A DNA stretch of 64,000 nt, taken from contig NC_079147.1 in the NCBI RefSeq assembly GCF_945859685.1, positions 253,942,572 to 254,006,571 on the forward strand, given 5' to 3'. Numbering within the stretch: the stretch's first letter is position 1; the number at the start of each line of letters is the position of its first letter. A program made the translations under genes and the position numbers. Shown here in pieces: positions 54,830 through 64,000 of the stretch. The notes below the pieces were generated by a model. The model had not been told where the DNA came from and did no database searches. It saw only the letters and a list, made by a program, of their open reading frames with translations. This stretch comes from Eupeodes corollae. Lineage: Eukaryota; Arthropoda; Insecta; Diptera; Syrphidae.

Positions 54830-57800
54830 TTAATATTTTTGTGTATGTATATATATAAAATACTACAAGTTTTGTTAAAAAATATATTTGCTTTTAAATC
54901 TGTTCAAAAGTAAATGACAAAACACCGAACATACAGATGAGGTTTTGTGCATTGATTAAAAATGTTCTTAAATTTTCTCTAAAGAAGTCTGACAATATAG
55001 AATGCGTATAACCTTACATTGACATATTTTAAAGGCTAAAGTGAAAACTTTAGTTATTAGAATATTTTAGAACACCATTGTCCACCAAGATATGGTCTTA
55101 CTTTTGAATCTAGATGACTCACTTCATTTGAAAGCATTCCAAGAATCCAACAGGATTCTAAATATGCCATATTTAAGAGCTAAAATACAATAGTTTACAG
55201 GGTTTTTGGTGCATTTCAAGCAGAAATGTTAGAAATTGTGTTAAAACTTGGCTTTTTTTAAATAAGGTATTGTGTTTTTGTCGGAATTTCTGTAAATACA
55301 AAAAAACGCTACAAAAATATAGATGCTGAAACCTAGAGAATGAAAAAGTTCCCCAGAAAATGTGATATTTTTTCATAGGTAAATAAAACAGAATCTGGCA
55401 TGAAGAATTTTTTGGCTTTTTGAAGTATTTTTTCGGAATCATTTTTTAGAGTCTAGTCTAAACATTTTCAGTCTGCTTACTCGTACATTGAAACTGATGC
55501 TAGAAGAAAAATTGTAAAAAATTACTGTTTTGCATGACCTTTTTGAAAATATTTTGATCTTAAAGAAGTGAAAAAAAAAGATAAAAATTGTAGAGAGAAA
55601 AAAGAAGGTTAACCAATAAGTTTCAAAGAAATTTAAGTGTGGCATTCAAAACTACACGTTGCATATACTATTTTCACGTCAGTTCTCGAGATACTCAAAA
55701 CTTTAATACTAAGTTAATAGATATGAAACGTTCATTGTTTTTCAATTGTCCATTTGTTCATCAAAAATGTCACTCTAGCTGCGTTTGGGACATTTATGTC
55801 CTTTAAATTTGTGTTCAATTCTCATTTTATAGCATCCAACGCAAATCCACTTCAAAAAGTAGATTTATTTCATATTTTAAAATCTTGAAAGTTTTTGTAT
55901 TTAAAAGAAAATCAATTTTGAAAGAAAAAAAAACAATTTTAAAAAGTCTTACACTATTTATGTGCGTTAGAATAAAATAAGAAAAAAATTTCAAATTGGC
56001 AATCCTTTATTGAAGATTAATTCTTAAAAGCATGAATATTTGCTTTTTCTCAAAGTAAAGACCTTAGAAAAATCATTTAAAACATTACTAACGAATGTTA
56101 TACTTCTTTTTGGTGTAAAAACAAAGATTTAAGTTGTTTTTGACAACAAACCGCTTTTTGGTGAATATCGTTAAATTAGTAAGATGAAAGCTTTATTTGT
56201 ACAACTAAACGGAATAAGCTTTATGGATCCGCCCTGGATCGTTAATTGGTCAAAAGTTGATGAATTTGTGCCGAGCGATGTGACTAGGGATTGATTTCCA
56301 TTCTGGATGGATTTTTAATCCAGACCTCTATAAAAAGTAGTATTTTCAACAACAAACTTTAAAGCAGTAAAACACAAATCTTATTTTTATGTATACAAAT
56401 TTAATAACTATAAATATAAGAGGAGTTTCATCCATTAAAGCAACTCGATAAGTTTTGAATTCAAAGAAATTCCTACGAAAATTTAAATAAAACAATCTCC
56501 CAGGGGAAAGTTTTTTGGAATGTAAAACTTGCCATTTAGTTCCCATTATGTAGGAAGTAAAACTCATAATGAAATATTTGAAGTCTAAAATTAGTTTTGT
56601 AAGCCTAAATTTTCAATAGAAGTGTAATATTATAAAAAAAAGAAAAACAAATTCCAATTAGTAATTAATTCTTCGATATCCTTATTTTATAGGAATTATT
56701 TTGCATAATGCGAAAAAGGTAGGTGTAAATATATTTTGTATAAGCCAAGGCTTAGATGCTACGTACTTAATTGTTTCAAACCTATCCCACGAAAAATCAT
56801 ATTAACATAATGCTCGTGTAGTATATTTATATATTAATCAATCTAAAATTACTCCTTTTCTTTATACAAACCATAAATTAGTAATTAATATTCCTCGGTT
56901 CATTGTTCATAAGAACTATTTTTATAAGCAAAGCATGTTTCTAACATTTAACTGTTTGATCTTTCTTCCTTCTTAATATGTAAATATGTATTAATTAAGA
57001 ATGAAATTTCAACAACAAAAACAAAACAATTCAATAATAATTACATTTGCATTTCAAAGAAATGTAATTCTATTTTATTTGCTACCCATACACATTAAAA
57101 TATAAAATATATTCGACTAAAAACACCAACCAAACAAATAAAAAAACACAAAACAATTTAAATAAACAACAACTGAAGGCTCTTTCTTATGGCTTTCGGT
57201 GAAATTTCAATAAAGACGAATAATATTGTTTATTATGTAAATTTCTATACCTACTCCCGTATAAAAATATTAAATTGCAAAAGATGCTCATCTTATTCGT
57301 TACGGTCGGTCGTTGGTGTATAATAATAAAATCCTGTTTATAGATGAAACAATTTATGAGCAAAAATTTTCTTTTTTTTTTACATTTGGAAAAAAAATAC
57401 AAGAAAAGATTCATTAATGGAAAGTACCTTTACATATACAAATATGAAGGTAAGAGGACTGTTATTTGTGCTTGGGAAATGAGGACATGAGTCATATTTG
57501 TTTTGTTCTGTTCTGAGTATTTGATTTATAATATTTGAACATTTAAATTGAGTTTTTGGAAATGTAAGTGCAAATTGTTTGGTATTCTATTCAATAATTC
57601 ATGTTTGGATTTTATCTTAAGGAAGGCTGACAACGTTATTACTCTTGATTCTATTAAAAGTCCCATTGTGTTCCACATTCTTTAAAAAATATTTCGGGAA
57701 AATTGAGAATAATAACATAAATAATTCAATTAACATATTAAATACTAACTTAAACTTTACTGGGAAATACAGTTTATATTTATGAATCAAAAAAATTGTA

Positions 57801-58985
57801 TTGTCCTTTTTGTTCTTTGAAACTTTTGTCCTTTTTCTTTTTCATACATAAAATTGAAATCATTTTAAATAGTTCTTATAAACCCTTGTTATATTTTTAA
57901 ATTCTGAAAGATCAAAATCAAATGATTTTCTATTGTATTTCCAAACGGAGAAGTTCCTTTTCTCCAATCGATATAAATTAACCCTTTTTTTCAAATGATA
58001 AACTAAGCTTAAAAAGAAAACAGGAAAATAAGAAAATTCATTTCCAATACCATTCGCAGCATAACACAAATAATTTCCTTTAATTTTTCATTGTATTTTC
58101 TTTCAATAAATTCTTTGAGTTTGATAATGCACCTTTACTTCCTTCTTTTGTGTTATTTATATTTTTTTCTTCTGCAAAAGAAAAACTAAATAAAAACCAG
58201 AGAACAACGGAGACAAGAAAAAAAAAAACAATCAGAAAATGATAAAAATGAAAAATAGAAGGAAATTCATTGCGACTACAACAGCAACGACAACGACGAT
58301 GAGACGACTCTGAACACAGTGCACACCGGAAGGAAATCCGATGGAAACTTTATTTGTGATGCTGTTTAAGTTAGTTTGGAAAGGAAATGCCAAGGAAAAT
58401 AAAAATAAAAATCGGTAGAATGGCAACGAAGACGTAGAAAGTGGCTAAAGGTTTTCAAGTGGCTTTAAAATATTTGTTTTTAATGTTTTGAAAATTTAAA
58501 ATTTGTATTCCTGCGATATAAATTACATTAGGAGAAATATAATTAACAAAAATTATTTATTGTGATAAAGCGAAGCAATCGAATCCAAGGTCAACTTCTA
58601 AAAGGGAAACAATTTGCCTAATTTCTAAGTTTAAATTTTCATCATAAAAATAACATTAAAAAAATCCAAATTCAACAAATAATTTTGTTTTGCAAATAGT
58701 CACTCTTTAGCTTTTAATTAAATTATTTAACATTAAAATACAATTCAATTCCATTTTCGGTGTTAGTTCTTTCAAAAAACAAAAAACAGAAACAGAGATT
58801 TCTACCAAAATACTAAATTTGTACAAGGACATCATTCTAAAAAAGGAACTTATTTAAGATAGAACCATTTTTTGATGTGAAATGAATTGAACTTATTAAC
58901 TTCACTTTCGGAAAAAAGAAATTGATTGTCACATTCATTTCGAGTTAGGACTTTTTCACTAGAGACTACATTTTTAATACGGATA
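54830..58985. other. AT-rich region, no gene recognised
   Basis: About 4 kb without a transposon motif or convincing frame. The frames (60-89 codons, for example 55173-55442) are phenylalanine/lysine-rich, as expected from base composition. The 57.0-58.5 kb part has mixed triplet-like runs (CAACAGCAACGACAACGACG near 58275). Possibly intronic or intergenic host DNA. Confidence 0.45.
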
Positions 58986-59016
58986 TTTAATATCACTTAA
59001 AGTACATGAACAAAAT

Positions 59017-59290
59017 TTAGGTCTTCAGACGTGTTAAGTCCGTTGGGAACCCCTTAATGGGCATTGGGCTTCTACCTAGCCTAAGCGCCATAGTGTGCGG
59101 TTTCCGGAGATATGTTTCAGCTCCCTGCAACTCTTGCCTAGTGACGCTGATTCCTCTCCGACTGTCCTGCGCCATGTGCTTCTTTGTCGTCCAGCTCTTC
59201 TTCCTTCTTGTGTGAGCGGATTCCATTGCATTACTTTTCCTGTTGTTACCTTTTCGAAGCGTATGTCCAATCCATTGCGACTTACCATTT
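59017..59290 (-). pseudogene. RTE-2 C-terminal segment
   Basis: Two overlapping minus frames together cover the protein end: SQWIGHTLRKGNNRKSNAME (by translation across 59225-59290), then ESAHTRRKKSWTTKKHMAQD in one frame and RRAGRQRSTWRRTVGEE in the other. The pattern WIGHxLRK...A..W.P..KR.RGRP..TWRR is typical of the RTE-type C-terminus. A frameshift lies near 59215. Confidence 0.7.
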
Positions 59291-59981
59291 CGTATGATAG
59301 AGTCTATACTCTATAGGTTCCTGGCCTGTCCTTCTATGATATTCCGTTTGGCCAGAAAATCCTGAGGATGTTGCGAAGACATCTATTCAAGAAGGTTTGC
59401 AGCTTTTTTGTAATGGCTGAAGTAAACTCTCAGTTCCTGGGACCCATAAAGTATCACATTTGACATTTGTGCGAAACAGTCGTAGCTTTGTTCTTAAGCT
59501 GCTAGAGTTATTTCTCCAAATGTTCGACAACATAAAGAACGCCGCTTTTGCATTGCCGATGCGGCAGACGTCTTGTTCGGTTCCGTCTTCAGTGAAAACG
59601 ACGATACTTGCAAGGTACGAGTATTGAAAGCTCTTCACTTTTTCAACCGGTTGTGAGGAAATATTTATTTTATTAGATGGTCAAAGGCTGATCATTTTTG
59701 TTTTTCCGGAATTAATTCTCAGCCCCACAACTTCTGCTTCTCTCTCCCCCACATTTGTTGTCATTTGATAAAGATCCATGATCTTATGAGGGATAAGCAA
59801 ACATCGTGCACATAATCCAAGTGCTTTAAATAGGATGTCAAAGTCTATTGGGTCTTTCCACTACCTGACAAAGCTACGCGCATTGCTTATAACAAACAAA
59901 CAAAATATAAGCGACAGAATACAGCCCTTTCCGATTTTAAAATTCTCTAAAAACCTACCATCGTAACACTTGGGTCCATCA

Positions 59982-60176
59982 TTATGTTGCCTTTATAATA
60001 GCAATTAGTTTTTCTGGGATGCCTCTCCTCCGCAGAGCTAACCAGATATACTCCCTCTTAACGCTATCAAAGGCCTTCTCAAAGTCGATGAACAGCAGGT
60101 GTAGTGGTGCTTGGTATTCAACGCACTGTTTAATAATTATCAGCAGAGTGTTGTTCGGCATCGAGTTTGGCCTCAA
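59982..60176 (-). pseudogene. RTE-2 reverse transcriptase motif A fragment
   Basis: The 64-codon frame contains LLIIIKQCVEYQAPLHLLFI then DFEKAFDSVKREYIW (residues 31-45), the motif A palm strand with catalytic aspartate 31, followed by RRGIPEKLIAIIK. This fits the RTE/RTE-X style (FIDFxKAFDSVxRxxLW...GIPxKxI). Motifs B and C are not readable in the decayed sequence below 59980. Confidence 0.75.
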
Positions 60177-60579
60177 GGTGTTTTCTGATACGTTCCAGTA
60201 TGACTTTTGCTACTATTTTGGCAACGGCAGGTAGAGCGCGGATTCCCTTTCCAGTTTTCGAATTTTGAAAAATCTCCTTTTTTTGGGAGTTTGTCGATCA
60301 ATTCCGTGTTCCACTCATGGGGGAAGCTTTCAGTGGTCCGGGCTTCTTACATCAGTTTTATGAGCAGATGAAGCAGTTTGCTTGATGACTTTGGCGTTGC
60401 TTGTAAAAGCTGTGCGGGAATTTCATCAAGTCCAAGCGATTTGTGTTCTTAAGTGATTTAATGGCGGCAACGATCTTATCTTTATTGCGAGGTGCGTTGC
60501 TGATTCGGGGATTAGTTTGTTTGGGTGCTTCATGTTTTTTGAAAACATATTGGTTTAAAACCGGGGAAAAATGTTCTTT

Positions 60580-61005
60580 TCACCATCTGAATCGTTCATC
60601 CACCGAATTTAGTAAAAAACCGTCTACTTCTTTCACCAGGTGTTGCTTTGAGCTGTTTGCACCTGTCATCTCTTTGGTTATTCTGTAAACGCTCCTGTTG
60701 TCGCACCTGTTTGCGGCATCTGATTCTTGCACCAATGCGTTGATGTAGTTACGCTTCTCACGGAGCACACTGTGGTGAACCTGTCACTTTTTTATTTGGT
60801 ACGAGAACTCCAGCTTATGTCTTTCTTTCCCTTGTGCAGCAGTTATTCGAGCCTTTAAGTGTTTGCGTTTTTTGATCCTTGTACAAGATTCTTCTGATTC
60901 TTCTTTCCGATCGACTTTTCTGTTAGCACCTGAAATGAAAACATGTTTCACAGCATTCCAATGGTGTTCGATGTCGTCATGCAATCTGCTGCTGATTGTT
61001 CTCAT
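60580..61005 (-). pseudogene. RTE-2 linker between endonuclease and RT
   Basis: Frames 60784-61005 and 60580-60768 carry basic, charged sequence (RIKKRKHLKARITAAQGKER; REKRNYINALVQESDAANRC; RSVYRITKEMTGANSSKQ) that normally lies between endonuclease and RT. The last block precedes the RT start (TKExxxxRWxEHF). Two frames with a stop between them show decay. Confidence 0.65.
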
Positions 61006-61201
61006 CGTGAGACAGGTGGTCCCTGAATTATTGACGGGTCGTGGGATCCTTTAGTCTAAGGATGATAAATTTGGGGCTCGTGTTATTTCGTTGGATCTTT
61101 GAACTGTAGCTGTACGCAATCTTAGGGTAGCTATCAATAAGCGGTGGTCACGGGCAAGTCCCATGTCGACGCCTCTTCTGTTTCGGACATCCAATAGACT
61201 G

Positions 61202-61401
61202 NNNNNNNNNNNNNNNNNNNNNNNNNNNNNNNNNNNNNNNNNNNNNNNNNNNNNNNNNNNNNNNNNNNNNNNNNNNNNNNNNNNNNNNNNNNNNNNNNNN
61301 NNNNNNNNNNNNNNNNNNNNNNNNNNNNNNNNNNNNNNNNNNNNNNNNNNNNNNNNNNNNNNNNNNNNNNNNNNNNNNNNNNNNNNNNNNNNNNNNNNNN
61401 N
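61202..61401. other. Assembly gap, 200 N
   Basis: Exactly 200 N between RTE-2 and duplicated block D copy 2. Both sides are repetitive, so the joined ends may not be truly adjacent. Confidence 0.99.
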
Positions 61402-63285
61402 TTAAAGTGATGTAAATATTTAAAAACGTTCTTGAAATATTCGTAGAAATATAAATTAAAATCAGTAAAGGAAATTCTGAACTAAGACTTTATTTCAATA
61501 GAAAACATTAAATTTCTATTAATTTAATCTTCATTTAAATTTAATTTCCCATTTTAAATGAAGAATGTATCTAAAAACTTAATTTTTAGTACGTACTTTT
61601 ATTTAAATAGGCTTCAATAATTTTCAAAAATGTAAAACTTATAAATTCACAAATTGAAATACCTTAAAAATAAGTAGAAAACAATATATTTAAATAAAGA
61701 AACATACAAACATTAATTTAAAAACAAAGTTGAATGCACGACTGGGTCATACAAACTTGCTTATGTATCCAAAGAGTATGTCTAAAGATATTTCCTGTAT
61801 TTTAAGGTTTTAAAAAAGTACCTGATTTCCCAAAAAACAGTAGTTTTTCAATTTTTTCGTTTGAAAATAGGAAGAGCGTTTTTTAATTCAGTTTATACAT
61901 GGTGCTGTACATTCTCAAAGTTTAGTTGAAAAATATTTTTAGAACCTAGTATATGTTTTACGTATACTCTTCGCAAAAAAATGATGACCCGTTTTCATAT
62001 ATATATATATATTTCAAAAAAAAAAAGGTGAACATAAATGTATTTAATAATTATAAATAATTTAAAACAAAGAAAAAAAATCTAGCGCGAATCTGCGGAA
62101 GATGTTAACTTTCAAGTTTGAACTTAATCGACCTTATGGTTTGAGCTGTGGCAGTGTAGACAGACAGAAAAATACATGGTAATTCATTTGGCAGTTTCAA
62201 AAATATACGTAAATAAAACACATACAGAATATTTTTTTTATGATATTTCCTTTTTATTATAAAGTTTAAACGTTAACATTATATGTGAAACACTTCATCA
62301 TTTAACTGATCACCACGCAAATTGTTGGCAATATCGATGCTTGCGGCCAGTGTAGCATATATGGCACCGTGTTTTTGAAACCACATATTATCCATGTCGT
62401 ATTCTTTAATAGCTGGCGAAAAACAGTCGGTTTCGGTTATCATATGACCATAACGCTGTGAATAAACGCTGAAAGTCGAGTCGTTCCATCGCCCTTTTTC
62501 GTTTTCGAAGAAGTAAGGTCTAATCACACCTTCGGAGCAAAGATTGCATCAAACAGTGACGTTTTGTGGATGTAATGGCCTCTGTTCAATTACTTGAGGA
62601 TTCTCAGAACCCCAAATACTTACGGTCCTTATTCCTGAGAACGACGAGGAATTGACATGCACAGGCCCTACAATATCTGTAACCAATCCATTTTCTTAAA
62701 ATTTCTTTACAATTTTGCCAATTGCTTGAGTCGTCGGACGAATTTCTTAACCATAATCTCCTCTTAGAGCATGATATGTGGCTGTGGCCGAATCACAATT
62801 TTTTAGTAGGTTTTAACAATTTGTGTGAGTTTTGCGATCGCTAAGCGATCGATTTTCGAAAATGTCAGACTTAGTTTGATAGATGTCGAATTCCAGCCTT
62901 ATACTTTTATTTGAGCAAAATGGATAACCCGTTATATTCAAATTTTTAAATTACAGTGAAGCACCTTCTCGTCATATGCAATAATGGAACTGGTGGACAA
63001 ATGTGAGCTATTGACACCAGTTAAAAACCTTATGCATTTCTTAAGCAAAATAGAATATTACAGATGTAGAACTCAGTGTTGACAAAAACTAAATTTTTTC
63101 GACTACTCATCGATTTATGGGATTAGGCGTTCATCAAATGACAATACACTAGATTTAGATTTTTAAAATTCAGGTAAACAGAAAAACTCAATTCCAATCT
63201 TAAAATATCCTTGATATCAACTCTTGAACCATCAAAACCTTGGTTTTCATCGAATGAAGCTCATTTTCAGCTCGGTAATTAAAAT
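61402..63285. repeat. Duplicated block D, copy 2
   Basis: Direct counterpart of 35935-37984. It starts at the gap edge, so its 5' end is unknown. It holds mariner M5 in the same position and orientation as M4, then about 340 bp, then a different hexamer array. An ATATATATATATATAT tract at about 61998-62012 replaces the sequence found in copy 1. Confidence 0.85.
62175..62932 (-). mobile_element. Mariner remnant M5 (family 1), inside block D
   Basis: Left end after TA: CATGGTAATTCATTTGGCAG then TTTCAAAAATATAC. Right end: AAAATGGATAACCCGT followed by TA (62933-62934). Length is about 758 bp. The minus frame 62279-62527 reads MIRPYFFENEKGRWNDSTF, SQRYGHMITETDCFSPAIKE, YDMDNMWFQKHGAIYATLAA, the DDE-domain region. 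The second aspartate of DMWFQxDGA is replaced: FQKHGA, so the catalytic residue is lost. It ends with DQLNDEVFHI, the usual C-terminus (GGHLNDVVFHT). The helix-turn-helix region is mostly deleted. Confidence 0.85.
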
Positions 63286-63635
63286 TAAAACTAAAACTAA
63301 AACTAAAACTAAAACTAAAACTAAAACTAAAACTAAAACTAAAACTAAAACTAAAACTAAAACTAAAACTAAAACTAAAACTAAAACTAAAACTAAAACT
63401 AAAACTAAAACTAAAACTAAAACTAAAACTAAAACTAAAACTAAAACTAAAACTAAAACTAAAACTAAAACTAAAACTAAAACTAAAACTAAAACTAAAA
63501 CTAAAACTAAAACTAAAACTAAAACTAAAACTAAAACTAAAACTAAAACTAAAACTAAAACTAAAACTAAAACTAAAACTAAAACTAAAACTAAAACTAA
63601 AACTAAAACTAAAACTAAAACTAAAACTAAAACTT
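63286..63635. repeat. (AAAACT)n hexamer array, about 58 units
   Basis: Perfect tandem AAAACT directly after block D copy 2. The corresponding array of copy 1 is AAACTT, so the two differ in unit sequence though the flanks are homologous. The Lys-Thr open frame (63224-63637) is an artefact. Confidence 0.97.
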
Positions 63636-63639
63636 AACT

Positions 63640-64000
63640 AAAATTAAACACGTAGCATATTTCCATCTTTAACTTGTTGTTATGTTTAGTTTGACCTTAT
63701 TTACTCGAAAACTAGAACGTTGTAACTATTTATTACGGGAATATCAAGCTCTGAGTAGTAAATCAAAATTTTTCAAAACTTATGAACCGATTTCAATCAT
63801 TTTTTTTTAACGAACTCTTATATTGCTCTTACAATATTTATTGATCAAAAGTGTAATTTTTTGTTTGGATTTTTAAAAAATATTCCAAATTCTATATCTC
63901 AAAAACAGTTCAACATTTTTTTACGAAATTCAAATGAAGAGTGTCTATTTCCAATAACTAAACAATTTGAATCTTCAAATAGTTATTTTTTTTTATTTTT
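63640..64000. other. AT-rich end of window
   Basis: After the array the sequence does not match the region following the array at 38650. No gene or repeat recognised. Confidence 0.5.

Larger units (their letters stand above)
58990..61201 (-). mobile_element. RTE-like LINE relic (RTE-2), cut by the gap
   Basis: Minus strand. End of the endonuclease (61050-61200: LDVRNRRGVDMGLARDHRLL-like residues, where DHxLL is the DH motif of the AP-like endonuclease). Then a linker (60784-61005: MRTISSRLHDDIEHHWNAVK), pre-RT (60580-60768: YRITKEMTGANSSKQHLVKE), RT motif A (59982-60176), and a C-terminal region (59017-59290). The 3' end lies near 58990. The 5' part is lost in the 200-N gap. Many stops and frameshifts. 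Different from RTE-1 at 10.5 kb in its C-terminal sequence. Confidence 0.8.

Noticed and set aside
63224..63637. Lys-Thr repeat protein
   Set aside because: Same artefact, from the AAAACT array.

Overview
This window looks like non-coding chromosomal DNA from a fly, probably a brachyceran dipteran. The order is an inference. It rests on the strong AT richness, the TATGTA/TACATA-type simple repeats, the GTT/CAG-type triplet runs, and the mix of relics (mariner, RTE-, CR1/jockey- and LOA/I-like LINEs, Helitron, tRNA-derived SINE). I found no intact host protein-coding gene, rRNA or functional tRNA. Nearly everything recognisable is a transposable-element fossil or a simple repeat. Two 200-base N gaps (10311-10510 and 61202-61401) break the assembly.

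Layout. 1-13.6 kb: a large inverted duplication (arms about 1-1972 and 11315-13623, both carrying an old LINE 3' end) encloses about 9 kb of spacer. The spacer holds several copies of a dispersed repeat called R here, a SINE, a MITE-like element, a gap and an RTE 3' end. 13.6-21 kb: sparse repeats, a decayed LINE and a host-like island. 21-31 kb: R copies, mariner remnants, an ORF1+ORF2 LINE relic, and a nest of mariner, SINE and second mariner. 31.7-33.2 kb: a Helitron helicase relic ending in CTAG, abutting an R copy. 35.9-38.7 kb and 61.4-63.6 kb: two copies of one roughly 2 kb block, each carrying the same deleted mariner, but ending in different hexamer arrays (AAACTT)n and (AAAACT)n. 41.2-43.3 kb: the longest R copy, with about eight tandem 175-bp units. 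43.8-47.4 kb: two different LINE relics. 50.4-54.8 kb: a CR1/jockey-like LINE, a third mariner type, and an R copy split by a SINE. 59-61.2 kb: an RTE-like LINE running into the second gap.

The most interesting system is R, which I do not recognise as a named family. At least eleven segments share a 5' end with TAACTTCCCAT, inverted subterminal motifs (CGATTTGTC-N6-AAAATTTTG), a conserved core of about 130 bp, a variable array of roughly 175-bp monomers and a 3' stem-loop. This architecture resembles non-autonomous Helentron/DINE-1-type elements, but that is a hypothesis. Second, the tRNA-derived SINE shares its 3' end with an RTE-like LINE 3' end present in the same window, the expected signature of a SINE/LINE partnership. 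Third, the duplicated block with two different hexamer tails shows one element family ending in diverged microsatellites.

The elements do not form a pathway. Their relationships are parasitic and chronological (insertion, nesting, co-amplification). All coding remnants carry stops, frameshifts or deletions.
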